64,000 bases of DNA. It comes from an uncultured Collinsella sp. Lineage in GTDB: Bacteria; Actinomycetota; Coriobacteriia; Coriobacteriales; Coriobacteriaceae. The stretch is from NCBI GenBank assembly GCA_900541025.1, contig UQIL01000008.1:1-64000 (forward strand). Reading direction: 5' to 3'. Shown in pieces: positions 42,785 through 50,956 of the stretch. Both the position numbers and the translations under genes were made by a program. Below the pieces are notes generated by a model. That model was given only the letters and a program-made list of their open reading frames with translations. It had not been told where the DNA came from and ran no database searches. The number at the start of each line of letters is the position of its first letter. The first letter of the stretch is position 1.

Positions 42785-42811
42785 ATCTGCAGAAACATAC
42801 GCCGCGAGCCC

Positions 42812-43033
42812 TTATTGGACCTCGACGACGGCCGCCTCCTCCTTGCGGATGGAAAGCTCGTAGCCGCGCACGTTGATCTCGACCGGATCACCGAGCGGTG
42901 CAACCTTCACGACCTTGAACGAAGTGCCCTTGATGAGCCCCAGGTCCATAAGGTGGCGGCGAAGCGCACCCTCACCGTGAAGCTTGACGATGGTGGAGCT
43001 CTCGCCCACCTTAACGTCACCCAACGTCTTCAT
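42812..43033 (-). CDS. feoA: FeoA-family protein (first copy beside feoB)
   Basis: A 73-residue SH3-like cytoplasmic partner of FeoB (RRHLMDLGLIKGTSFKVVKV and ALRRHL typical of FeoA). AAGAGG lies just ahead of the start. The gene lies 40 bases after the other feoA. Two different FeoA proteins in a row suggest they act as a pair in the same complex. Confidence 0.9.
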   Translation of the reverse strand: MKTLGDVKVGESSTIVKLHGEGALRRHLMDLGLIKGTSFKVVKVAPLGDPVEINVRGYELSIRKEEAAVVEVQ

Positions 43034-43072
43034 CCTCTTGTCCCCCTTTCGGTTTTTATGAAATGCTGCAGA

Positions 43073-43315
43073 CTAACCGACGGTCATGATGTGCATGGCA
43101 ACCTTGGAATCGATACCAAAGCGTGCGCCCAGCACGGTGACGATAATATTGGCGCCACTCGAGCTCACCACGTGGATTTCGTTGCCCTCGACAAAGCCGA
43201 GGTCCTTGAGGTGGTGTTTCATGTCCTCATTGCCCTTTACACGGGACACGCGCACGGTTTCGCCCGCTTTTACCATCGAAAGCGGCATGGCCGGCATCTG
43301 CGGTCCGCAAGACAT
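43073..43315 (-). CDS. feoA: FeoA-family protein (second copy)
   Basis: An 80-residue FeoA homologue with a short N-terminal extension (MSCGPQMPAMPLSM) before the SH3-like part (HHLKDLGFVEGNEIHVVSS). AGGAG precedes the start by seven bases. It heads the feo transcript, downstream of the palindrome at 43358-43411. Confidence 0.88.
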   Translation of the reverse strand: MSCGPQMPAMPLSMVKAGETVRVSRVKGNEDMKHHLKDLGFVEGNEIHVVSSSGANIIVTVLGARFGIDSKVAMHIMTVG

Positions 43316-43357
43316 GAGTGGCTCCTAACGTCAGTTCGTCCTCAACATCGACGCGAT

Positions 43358-43411
43358 AAAAGTTAACCACGTCTATGTTCGCTTTAGTAAACTAGCACGT
43401 GGTTAACTTTT
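43358..43411. promoter_or_regulatory. Perfect 15-bp inverted repeat upstream of the feo locus
   Basis: AAAAGTTAACCACGT (43358-43372) and ACGTGGTTAACTTTT (43397-43411) are exact complements 24 bases apart, flanking the probable promoter (TATGTT/TTTAGTAAACT). The AAGTTA halves match those of the feoB palindrome, so one regulator may bind both. Confidence 0.55.
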
Positions 43412-43503
43412 TGGAAAGGGTCCCCATTCAGATTTCGAAAAAGTTTCCTATACGAAACAAAAGGGCGCGGCAAAGGACCATCCTTTACCACGCCCTGTCA
43501 TGC

Positions 43504-43752
43504 TTAAAGCGAGAGATTTCTGATCGATGTGACACAGGAGGCCTCATCTACGCCCGAAACGCGGAAGATGATGTCCTCGCCGCACTCGCCGTAGAGAGCC
43601 ATGAGTCCCATGACATCGCGGCCATCCGTGTGGCGGTCGCCGATGCTGACCGACACGTCGCTACGATGCTTGGCAATGATGTCATAGAGCAGCGCAACCG
43701 GGCGGGCATGTAATCCCAACGGATCTTTAATCGTCTTTGTAAACTCGACCAT
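43504..43752 (-). CDS. HPr-family phosphocarrier with Asp at position 46
   Basis: An 82-residue HPr-fold protein, the phosphate relay of the PTS. His15 in GLHARP is present. Position 46, where the regulatory Ser sits in HPr of Gram-positive bacteria (KSIMG), is Asp (R45-D46-V47-M48-G49), which may mimic the phosphoserine form. GGGAGGGG precedes the start at 43752. No PTS genes adjoin it. It is either a dedicated regulatory HPr or a general HPr without Ser control. Confidence 0.85.
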   Translation of the reverse strand: MVEFTKTIKDPLGLHARPVALLYDIIAKHRSDVSVSIGDRHTDGRDVMGLMALYGECGEDIIFRVSGVDEASCVTSIRNLSL

Positions 43753-43850
43753 GTCCCCTCCCACGACATCGCACATTCGGCCGGCAAAACCCAGCCACGT
43801 GGTAGCTATTGTACCGTTAGATGCTTCTCGAGAGCTCCTCTGAACACCTC

Positions 43851-44070
43851 GTGGTCAAAAAGTGGCAAATATGAGTACTGTCACCAATTTAGTAGCAGCA
43901 AAATCGAGAGCAAATTGCCTAATTTGAGCGATTCGAAGAGGTTGAAAGCCGTCAAACGCCCTTTATAGGGAGTTAGATAAATCGATTTTGAGCCCATTTT
44001 CGCTCAGAGCAGGCCGAAAAATATGGCACTTCTTTTGCAACAGTACTCATATTTGGCATTTTTTGACCAC
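43851..44070. repeat. 220-bp AT-rich inverted-repeat element
   Basis: Arms 43851-43881 and 44040-44070 (GTGGTCAAAAAGTGGC... and ...GCATTTTTTGACCAC) are 31-bp complements with two mismatches and continue through CAAATATGAGTACTGT. The core is AT-rich and non-coding, unlike the flanks. It resembles a MITE or mobile hairpin. No target duplication is clear. Confidence 0.75.
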
Positions 44071-44099
44071 GGGGGCCAAGACCATGCCCCAAAACACAA

Positions 44100-44127
44100 A
44101 AGGAGGGGCCTCGTAAGGCCCCTCCTT
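44100..44127 (-). terminator. Terminator of the amino acid permease gene
   Basis: AAGGAGGGGCC...GGCCCCTCCTT, followed by TTTGTGTTTTGG on the minus strand, 48 bases after the stop codon. Confidence 0.85.
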
Positions 44128-44174
44128 AGGAAAGGGAATCGATTTATTCCACAGCCGTAGATTAATCCTAGCCG

Positions 44175-45638
44175 CTACTCCATCATGTCGAGGACGGAGG
44201 GGCGAAGCTCGTTCTCAGCAGCCTCGGGATCGGTTTCGCGCAGGCGGTTGATGTAGCGGTTGTACCACATCACGGCAAGGCCCAGGAAGACAACCACGCC
44301 GCCGACGTTGTAGACCAGCGTCAGCCACAGCGGCTGATCGAGCGGAATGGTGCCGCAGATAAGCACGAAGCAGAAGACCACAAGCAGGAATGCAGCAATG
44401 ACCAGGCCAAAGGTGCGCGAACCCATGCGGAAGCCACGGGGAGCAGCGTCGAAGTTCTTGCGCAACATAAAGTAGGCAAGCAGGATCAGCAGCGGCGGGA
44501 GCAGAGCGGTGGCAGCCGTCATGTTGGTGACGATCATGAGCAGGTCGTCGAGGTTACCGGAGCCCAGGGCCGGGATGATCAGGATGGGGACGACGATGGC
44601 GAACTGCAGCCAGGCAGCGCGGGCGGGAATGCCGTGCTCGTTGAGCTCGACGATCTTGCTACCAAAGACACCCTTGGGGATCTCGGTGAAGAAAACCTTG
44701 ATGGGAGCAGAGGTCCACATCATGAGGGAGCCCAGCGTGGCGGCGAGAAGGATCAAGCCGATGGCGCGCGTAGACACTTCCATGGGAATGCCAAAGTGGG
44801 CAAAGACAGCGCCGAATACGTCGAAGATACCGGTGGAGATGGCAACGCCGCCCTCGGGGATGAACAGGTTAACCAGCAGCGAAGCGCCTGCATACAGAAG
44901 GCCGATGGTCAGACCGGCGATAACGACGGTGCGCACGAAGGCCTTGACGCCACCCTTAAGGTCGTTAAGGAACACGCCGACAGACTCAGCGCCGCCAACG
45001 CCCTGGATGATCCAGGCAAGCGTACCGAAGAAGCCCCACGCAGTTGCGAAGTTGCTCATGTCGGGAGCCATGTTAGCGGGAGTAGGAGCCGTAGCGAACT
45101 CAACGCCGCCAAAGGCAGCAGCCAGGGACAGCAGGATGAACACGGCGGTCAGGCCGAGAGCCGCGGTCGAACCGAAGGAGGAAATGGAGCCGATCCACTT
45201 AGCGCCCTTGGTCGAAACCCACGTGGCGATAGCAAAGACAACGATCTCGATAATGGTGATCCACAGCTGCGAAAGCTCGGCGTTGGCACCAAAGAACACG
45301 TAGCTCGCGTAGATGATGACGTTGGGCAGGACGGACGCAAAGAAGAACAGGTTAACGAACCAGTAGCTAAATGCCGTCAGGAACGCCCAGCGACCACCCA
45401 TCGAGGTCTTAACCCATGCGTACACGCCCGACTCGGAGTCCTTGTTAAGGCCGACGAACTCGGCGGTAACCAGGGTATAGGGGACAAAGTACAAAAGCGT
45501 GGCGAAGAAGAACGACGGCGCGGCTGCTAAGCCGATGGCCGCGTTGTTGTTGATGATGTTCTTGATACCGAACACGGCGGCGACCGTCATGCCCAGCAGA
45601 GCGAACGAACCAATCGTTCCTCGTTTTTCAGAGCTCAT
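44175..45638 (-). CDS. APC-family amino acid permease
   Basis: A 487-residue transporter with about 12 hydrophobic segments. The N-terminal MSSEKRGTIGSFALLGMTVA and the GVYAWVKTSMGGRW stretch are typical of amino acid/antiporter (APC) permeases, with some likeness to YjeM/GadC-type carriers. The ATG at 45638 has GGGAGGG upstream; a longer reading adds three residues only. The transported amino acid cannot be told from sequence alone. Confidence 0.85.
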   Translation of the reverse strand: MSSEKRGTIGSFALLGMTVAAVFGIKNIINNNAAIGLAAAPSFFFATLLYFVPYTLVTAEFVGLNKDSESGVYAWVKTSMGGRWAFLTAFSYWFVNLFFFASVLPNVIIYASYVFFGANAELSQLWITIIEIVVFAIATWVSTKGAKWIGSISSFGSTAALGLTAVFILLSLAAAFGGVEFATAPTPANMAPDMSNFATAWGFFGTLAWIIQGVGGAESVGVFLNDLKGGVKAFVRTVVIAGLTIGLLYAGASLLVNLFIPEGGVAISTGIFDVFGAVFAHFGIPMEVSTRAIGLILLAATLGSLMMWTSAPIKVFFTEIPKGVFGSKIVELNEHGIPARAAWLQFAIVVPILIIPALGSGNLDDLLMIVTNMTAATALLPPLLILLAYFMLRKNFDAAPRGFRMGSRTFGLVIAAFLLVVFCFVLICGTIPLDQPLWLTLVYNVGGVVVFLGLAVMWYNRYINRLRETDPEAAENELRPSVLDMME

Positions 45639-45674
45639 AAGCCCTCCCAATCATCTATTAAATGTCATCTAAAC

Positions 45675-45705
45675 CCGTCCGAGCTGCAAGTGCAAACACG
45701 GACGG
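45675..45705 (-). terminator. Possible terminator of the ebg operon
   Basis: CCGTCCG...CGGACGG hairpin followed by GGTTTAGATG on the minus strand, 87 bases after the ebgC stop codon. The T-tract is weak. Confidence 0.4.
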
Positions 45706-45791
45706 CGCACCTGCTAAGGGGAATGGGGAAAAGGGAGTCAACAAAGCCATCCCCCTTAACGGCGCGAAGCAAACGTCCAGGCGGACGAATA

Positions 45792-46247
45792 CTACTTGTT
45801 GGGGAAGGAATAACCTTCGACCGTCACGTGCAGTACCACGACGCGGGGATCCGCGGCATCGGCCACGACACGGTAGGCCTCGTCAATTTCGACGACGGCA
45901 ACGCCGCCGGCGGGAATCGTCACGGTCTCCCCCGCCCCCTCAAAGCGCTCGCGATCATCGATATCGCTGTAAGCGCGGGTGCAGGTGAGGCCTGCCTTGG
46001 GGGCAACCTCGACGGTCAGGTCGCCGTCGAGCGGAGCGAGCACGGCATGGTAGCGACGGTGACCGACCAGGTCGGCGGTTGCGGCCTCGCGGGCATAGAC
46101 CCACCAGTACACCAGCGAGTCGCCGATGGAGTACGCCACATCGTGCTGCAGTTCAGAAACGCCGTCGAGCGCCTGGCCGGTACGCATCCACTTCTTGACG
46201 GACTTCATCTGAGCGTCGAAATCGGCGCGCGAGTTAAAGACATGCAT
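45792..46247 (-). CDS. ebgC: Beta-galactosidase beta subunit (EbgC, YhcH/YjgK/YiaL family)
   Basis: A 151-residue cupin-type subunit. EbgC-like proteins bind the large EbgA subunit and are needed for full activity. HDVAYSIGDSLVYW and VVVLHVTVEGYSFPNK are visible family parts. Its ATG is 3 bases after the ebgA stop codon region, and its ribosome site AAGGAGG lies inside the end of ebgA, so the two are co-translated. Confidence 0.9.
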   Translation of the reverse strand: MHVFNSRADFDAQMKSVKKWMRTGQALDGVSELQHDVAYSIGDSLVYWWVYAREAATADLVGHRRYHAVLAPLDGDLTVEVAPKAGLTCTRAYSDIDDRERFEGAGETVTIPAGGVAVVEIDEAYRVVADAADPRVVVLHVTVEGYSFPNK

Positions 46248-46250
46248 GGC

Positions 46251-49200
46251 TTATGCCTCCTTAATGGGTGCCAGCGCCTGAGCCAAATCGGCAGACGTCA
46301 GCGGTCGCAGGGACACCTCAAAGCTGAAGCTCTCAAAACGGGTGCGATAGGAATCGAGCACCTCGGAACCCCAAGAGTTCGAGCCAAGGCCGAGCAGCTG
46401 GTCGTTGATGTTAACCGTGACCGTGTCGCCCGGAACAAGGTCGTAGACGTGCTTGGCATTATCAATAGCCTCGCAGCTATAGGGCCATGCCGAGAACGAG
46501 AACGGGTTGGAAGCGGCGTCGGCCGGACGAGTCACCAGCACGCCATCACCGTGGCTAGAGCGCAGGGCAACCCAGCGGGTACCCTCGCGGTTGGCACAGT
46601 CCTGAGGCATAACGTAGGGCGTGAACATGTCGTCGACCGTAGTGCGGTAATGACCGACCGGGTTGGCGCGCAGCGAGTCCGGATAGTTCTCGCCCGGGCC
46701 GTGGCCATACCACTCGACGGCACGATCGCAACCGGGGACCTCAAAGGAGATGCCGATGCGCGGGATGATATCCGAGTAATCGCCGTAGGGCTCGCCGGAA
46801 ACCTTGAGGTCGACGCGACCGCTCGGAAGCACGGTGTAGACAAGCTCGACGCGCATGCCGAACGCACGGACGGGAGGAGCAATGCGTTGGCTCACGGTAA
46901 CGGCGACCGCATTGCCGTCCTGCTTCCAAGAAACCTTGCGGGTGGACGTCTGCATTACATCGATGAAGTTGTCCTTCCACAGGGAGTCGTACTCCTGGGC
47001 GTGGTTGTCGACGAGCGGATGCCAAAAACCAACCTGGGGGCCAGAGGCCATGACGTCGCGGCCGGATGCCTTCCACTCGCTCACGGTGCCGTTTACCTTG
47101 CTGAAGGTCAGCTCGCCGTTGAGGGAGTGAATGCGAATCTCCTGCTCGGTCTCCTCGACCGTAAGCTCAGGACGAGTGGGAGCCGCAATGGCCGGCGCCG
47201 GATGGTTTGCGATGGCAAACTGGTTTGCGCCCAGTTGGAACATCGGCTCGCACCAGACGTGAGCGGCCATGGTGTAGGCGCGCACAGTCAGCAGGGTCTC
47301 GCCTACCGCGGCCTCGTGAATCACCAGCGGAAGCTGGACGGACTCACCGGGGGCAACCGCACCGGGCATGAGCGTCTTGCGGCAGACCACGTCGCCGTCC
47401 ACCAGGGTCTCCGCCGACAGGCAAACATCCTCGAGGGTGGTAAACCAACGCTTGTTGGTGACGGTCAGCTCGCCCGCCTCGGCATCGTAGGCCATGCGAA
47501 CCGGGCAGATGACCTGACCATACTCAGTGAGGCCCGGGCTCGGCTGCTGCCAAGGGAACACCATGCCGTCGATGCAGAAGTTGCTGTTATTGGGGTAATC
47601 GCCGTTGTCGCCACCATACATATCGTAGGTAACGCCGTCCTCGGTCACAGCAGCCAAACCGTGGTCGCACCATTCCCAGATAAACTGGCCTTGGATGCAA
47701 TCCCAGCGATCGAAGACCTCCTGGTACTCGGACAGACCTCCGGGGCCATTACCCATGGAGTGGCCATACTCGCAGTTGATGCGCGGCTTGGGGAACGGAT
47801 GCTCACCAAAGTCGTTCATCTGCGACACACGGGAGTACATCGTGGAAATGACGTCGACGGTATCGGCGTTGCGGTCCTCCTCGTAGTGGACCGGACGACC
47901 ATCGAGCTCGTGAGCCTTGGCGTACATCGCGCGGATGTTGCAGCCATAGCCGCTCTCGTTGCCCAGCGACCACATGATGATGCACGCGTGGTTGCGCTCC
48001 TGCATCACCAGGCGCTCAATACGGTCGACGTAGGCCGGCTCCCATGCCGGGTCGTCGGTAACCAGGGCGATGTTGCCGATATTCTCGAAGCCGTGGCTCT
48101 CCATATCGGTCTCGGCGACCAGCATGATGCCATACTCATCACACAGCTCGTAGAAGCGCGGGTCATTGGCATAGTGAGAGGTGCGCACTGCGTTGATGTT
48201 GTGCTGCTTCATGAGCTCCAGGTCGCGGCGCATGCGATCGAGGCCCACGGCGCGGCCCTTGTGATCGTCGTGATCGTGGCGGTTGACGCCATGCATCTTA
48301 AAGTAAGTGCCGTTGAGGTAGATATGATTGCCCTCGACCGTCACCTCGGCAAGACCCTGGCGATGCGGGACGTACTCGCTCACCTTGTCGCCGTCGTAGA
48401 CCTCAAACGTAAGATCGTAGAGGAAGGGGTCCTCGGGATTCCAGAAGTGGGCATCGGTCACGCTGCACTCGGCATGGCCGTCGACGCACTCACCCGTAGC
48501 CACCACGTTCTCGCCATCGCTGAGCGTAAACACAACGCGGGAAGCGCCCTCGGCAACCGTATCGAGCGTGATCAGAGCGACATCGCCCTCGCGGTGCGTG
48601 CGGAACCTAAAGTCGACCAGGTGCGCGGCGGGACGCTGCATAAGGTACACATCGCGGAAGATGCCCGAGGCCCACCACATGTCCTGATCCTCGATGTAGC
48701 TGCCATCGCTGTACTGCAGGACCTTGACCGCAAACAGGTTGTCGCCCTCGACGAGCGCGTCGGTCACGTCGAACTCGGCAGACAGGCGCGAACCCTTGGT
48801 CATGCCGATATACTGACCGTTGACGTACAGCTCGCCATAGCTCTCGATGCCGTCGAAGCGAATGATCTCGCGAGCGCCGGCAGGAACGGCGGGAAGGTTG
48901 ACGATGCGCTGGTAGACGCCCGTGGGGTCGTCGGAGGGAACGAACGGCTGATCAACCGGGAACGGGAAACCCTCGTCGGTGTAGGCAAGGTTGCCATAGC
49001 CGTCCACCTGCCACAGGTGCGGAACCTCCACGTGATCCCACTCGGGCTTGTACGTGGAGAGTTCCTCGTTGGAGACGGCAGCGGGGCCCTCAAAGAGGCG
49101 GAACTGCCACGAGCCGGACAGCTGGACAAACCCGCGCGACAGCTCGCGGCTGTACGTTGCAGCGAGATCGGCAGTCTCGTAACCCATAAAGTACGCATGG

Positions 49201-49259
49201 GGTGCCAGGCGGTTCCTGTGGGTGAGCGCTTGGTTTTCCCAATCGTTAATGGCGTCCAT
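46251..49259 (-). CDS. ebgA: Beta-galactosidase large subunit (EbgA, glycoside hydrolase family 2)
   Basis: A 1002-residue GH2 enzyme that splits lactose and other beta-galactosides. Order: sugar-binding domain (SYGELYVNGQYIGMTKGSRL), immunoglobulin-like domain, TIM barrel with acid/base Glu in WSLGNESGYG and nucleophile Glu in NCEYGHSMGN, and the C-terminal beta-sandwich. Length fits LacZ/EbgA. Downstream ebgC supports the Ebg type. Expression is probably controlled by the divergent LacI regulator through three operators just upstream. No sugar transporter is next to it. Confidence 0.95.
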   Translation of the reverse strand: MDAINDWENQALTHRNRLAPHAYFMGYETADLAATYSRELSRGFVQLSGSWQFRLFEGPAAVSNEELSTYKPEWDHVEVPHLWQVDGYGNLAYTDEGFPFPVDQPFVPSDDPTGVYQRIVNLPAVPAGAREIIRFDGIESYGELYVNGQYIGMTKGSRLSAEFDVTDALVEGDNLFAVKVLQYSDGSYIEDQDMWWASGIFRDVYLMQRPAAHLVDFRFRTHREGDVALITLDTVAEGASRVVFTLSDGENVVATGECVDGHAECSVTDAHFWNPEDPFLYDLTFEVYDGDKVSEYVPHRQGLAEVTVEGNHIYLNGTYFKMHGVNRHDHDDHKGRAVGLDRMRRDLELMKQHNINAVRTSHYANDPRFYELCDEYGIMLVAETDMESHGFENIGNIALVTDDPAWEPAYVDRIERLVMQERNHACIIMWSLGNESGYGCNIRAMYAKAHELDGRPVHYEEDRNADTVDVISTMYSRVSQMNDFGEHPFPKPRINCEYGHSMGNGPGGLSEYQEVFDRWDCIQGQFIWEWCDHGLAAVTEDGVTYDMYGGDNGDYPNNSNFCIDGMVFPWQQPSPGLTEYGQVICPVRMAYDAEAGELTVTNKRWFTTLEDVCLSAETLVDGDVVCRKTLMPGAVAPGESVQLPLVIHEAAVGETLLTVRAYTMAAHVWCEPMFQLGANQFAIANHPAPAIAAPTRPELTVEETEQEIRIHSLNGELTFSKVNGTVSEWKASGRDVMASGPQVGFWHPLVDNHAQEYDSLWKDNFIDVMQTSTRKVSWKQDGNAVAVTVSQRIAPPVRAFGMRVELVYTVLPSGRVDLKVSGEPYGDYSDIIPRIGISFEVPGCDRAVEWYGHGPGENYPDSLRANPVGHYRTTVDDMFTPYVMPQDCANREGTRWVALRSSHGDGVLVTRPADAASNPFSFSAWPYSCEAIDNAKHVYDLVPGDTVTVNINDQLLGLGSNSWGSEVLDSYRTRFESFSFEVSLRPLTSADLAQALAPIKEA

Positions 49260-49294
49260 GGTGATGCTCCTTCATCATCGTAGTGATTCTTGTG

Positions 49295-49304
49295 CAACCG
49301 GTTG
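49295..49304. promoter_or_regulatory. LacI-type operator 1 (CAACCGGTTG)
   Basis: Palindrome CAACCGGTTG within GTGCAACCGGTTGTCC, 36 bases before ebgA. It is identical to the cores at 49337 and 49382. Confidence 0.75.
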
Positions 49305-49336
49305 TCCTTATCTTACGGGCGATGCAAAAAACTGTG

Positions 49337-49346
49337 CAACCGGTTG
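49337..49346. promoter_or_regulatory. LacI-type operator 2 (CAACCGGTTG)
   Basis: Same 10-bp palindrome within GTGCAACCGGTTGTCC, 42 bp (four helical turns) from operator 1, on the same face of the helix. Confidence 0.75.
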
Positions 49347-49381
49347 TCCGCTGAACGGTCGATTTGGCCGGGTTAACGGTG

Positions 49382-49391
49382 CAACCGGTTG
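49382..49391. promoter_or_regulatory. LacI-type operator 3 (CAACCGGTTG)
   Basis: Same palindrome within GTGCAACCGGTTGTAC, 45 bp from operator 2. The three sites leave no room for other promoter control of ebgA. The rest of the gap to the lacI-like gene shows a possible -10 (TATAGT near 49570). Confidence 0.75.
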
Positions 49392-49635
49392 TACAATCGC
49401 AACACTTATGTCACCCTGAGTATCGAAACTCAGCACAAGACATCGTTCTTAAGCTCGTAGGCAACCTCCACGCCCGCTGATATCTCACCCACACGAGACG
49501 TATTCGATTTCGGCTTGGTTGCAAAACGACACCGGTCACCGGATATCATGAACGCTGTTCAGGCGCACTATAGTAAGCTGTATCCGCACTAGCCCGTATC
49601 AGTGACAACATCGACCGCATTTTCCAGGAGACGCC

Positions 49636-50652
49636 ATGACACAACCAGTTCGCACCGCACCTACGCTTGCCGAGGTTGCCGCAGCTGCCGGCGTGTCGCG
49701 CTCCACGGCATCGCGCGCCCTCAACGATTCGCCCCGCATTAGCGAGGAAACCAAAAAGCGCGTCCGCGCGGCGGCCAAGGAAGTCAATTTTGTCCCCAAC
49801 GCTCGTGGCCGAGCGCTCGCTGTCGGGCGCACGGAAATCATCGCCGTGCTCGTGACCGAGCCTCTGAGTGAACTCTTCAGCGACCCCACCTATAGCGAGT
49901 TTTTGAGCGGCATTACCGAGGAACTGTCGGAGTCGTCCTATCTGCCCGTTATCTTGCAGGCGTCTTCTACGCATGAGCGCAACCGCGCACGCGAGCACTT
50001 TGAGCGCCGCTCGTTCGACGCCGCGATCGACGTCTCTCCCTACAAAGGCAGCGAGCTGCTCGAGGTGCTGCGCGAGCTGGGCGTACCCACCGTGTTGTGC
50101 GGCCAGCTCGAGGGCCACCCCTATCGCGATGTGTTCTCGACGGTCTACTCTGACGACGAAGAGGGCGGACATTTTGCGGCACTCGCCATGAAGGATCGCG
50201 GGCGCAAAGATATCGTCGCCGTGTTGGGACCGCAAGACAACCCCGCTGTTGTCGACCGCCTGCGCGGCTACCGCGCCGTCTTGGGCGAAGACCTCCCAGA
50301 CGCAAACGTTATCTATACCGGCTGGAACAGCGGAGACGGCTATCAGGCCATGCACCAGATCCTCGCGCGCGAGATTGCTTTCGATGGCGTGCTCTGCGGA
50401 TCGGACCGTATCGCGGCTGGCGTCATCACCGCACTCAACGAGGCAGGCCTATCCGTTCCTGCGGACGTTTCTGTCGTCGGCTTCGACGATCACGAGATTG
50501 CGGCGCGCTGCGTCCCCGCGCTCACGACCGTCCGCCAGCCCCTGCGCGAAGAAGGACACATGGCCGCCAACATTGCGCTCGACATGATCAAGGGTGCCGA
50601 GCCCACCACCACCGTCATGCACATGCAGCTCGTTCAGAGAGACTCGCTATAA
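49636..50652 (+). CDS. LacI-family regulator of the ebg genes
   Basis: A 338-residue repressor with the helix-turn-helix PTLAEVAAAAGVSRSTASRA, hinge NARGRALAVGR, and a periplasmic-binding-like sugar domain. It is divergent from ebgA-ebgC, and three perfect LacI-type palindromes lie in between. CAGGAGACGCC lies just before its ATG. Its ligand is probably a galactoside or a product, inferred from the neighbour. It is followed by a tandem hairpin array. Confidence 0.9.
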   Translation: MTQPVRTAPTLAEVAAAAGVSRSTASRALNDSPRISEETKKRVRAAAKEVNFVPNARGRALAVGRTEIIAVLVTEPLSELFSDPTYSEFLSGITEELSESSYLPVILQASSTHERNRAREHFERRSFDAAIDVSPYKGSELLEVLRELGVPTVLCGQLEGHPYRDVFSTVYSDDEEGGHFAALAMKDRGRKDIVAVLGPQDNPAVVDRLRGYRAVLGEDLPDANVIYTGWNSGDGYQAMHQILAREIAFDGVLCGSDRIAAGVITALNEAGLSVPADVSVVGFDDHEIAARCVPALTTVRQPLREEGHMAANIALDMIKGAEPTTTVMHMQLVQRDSL

Positions 50653-50870
50653 GAAACTGGGGCAGGCTTTCCGCCAAACAGTTGTTGCGGAAAGCCTGCC
50701 CCGTTTGAGCGCTCATTCTGGGGCACAGTTTCCGTTAGACAGCTCGACCGGAAAGCGCGTCCCGTTATTTGGCTGGATTCTGGGTCGCAGTTTCCAAAAG
50801 GACCCTGTTTGGGAAACTGCGACCCGTTTTGGACGCAAATTCTGGGACGCAGTTTCCGCGACGCCCAGTC
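50651..50870. repeat. Tandem array of about 62-nt hairpin units
   Basis: Three and a half units start at about 50653, 50715, 50777 and 50839 (periods 61-62). Each begins ATTCTGGG or a variant, contains GCAGTTTCC or GCAGGCTTTCCG, and most end with a matching arm such as GGGAAACTGCGACCCGTTTT. The third unit is a near-perfect hairpin. The array lies between the converging lacI-like and aspS genes, where it may end + transcription. Nothing else is seen in this gap besides the aspS terminator. Confidence 0.75.
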
Positions 50871-50902
50871 AACCTATGCCCTCGCAACGCCCGCGCATAA
50901 AA

Positions 50903-50933
50903 AACGAGGGAAGGCACGCGTCCTTCCCTCGTT
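50903..50933 (-). terminator. Terminator of aspS
   Basis: AACGAGGGAAGG...CCTTCCCTCGTT followed by TTTTATGCG on the minus strand, 23 bases after the aspS stop codon. Confidence 0.85.
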
Positions 50934-50956
50934 ACAGGCAATATGTAGCCGCTTGC

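Noticed and set aside
45690..49283. A 1197-codon open frame on the + strand opposite ebgA-ebgC
   Set aside because: It is exactly antisense to two well-conserved genes and has low-complexity Val/Gly/His/Arg composition, a shadow caused by high GC in the third codon position.
49222..49419. A small Cys-rich peptide with repeated CATGCP
   Set aside because: The repeats come from the three CAACCGGTTG operators read in frame; there is no ribosome site.
50651..50870. CRISPR array
   Set aside because: The repeating unit is a whole 62-nt hairpin with divergence along its length; there are no unique spacers and no cas genes.
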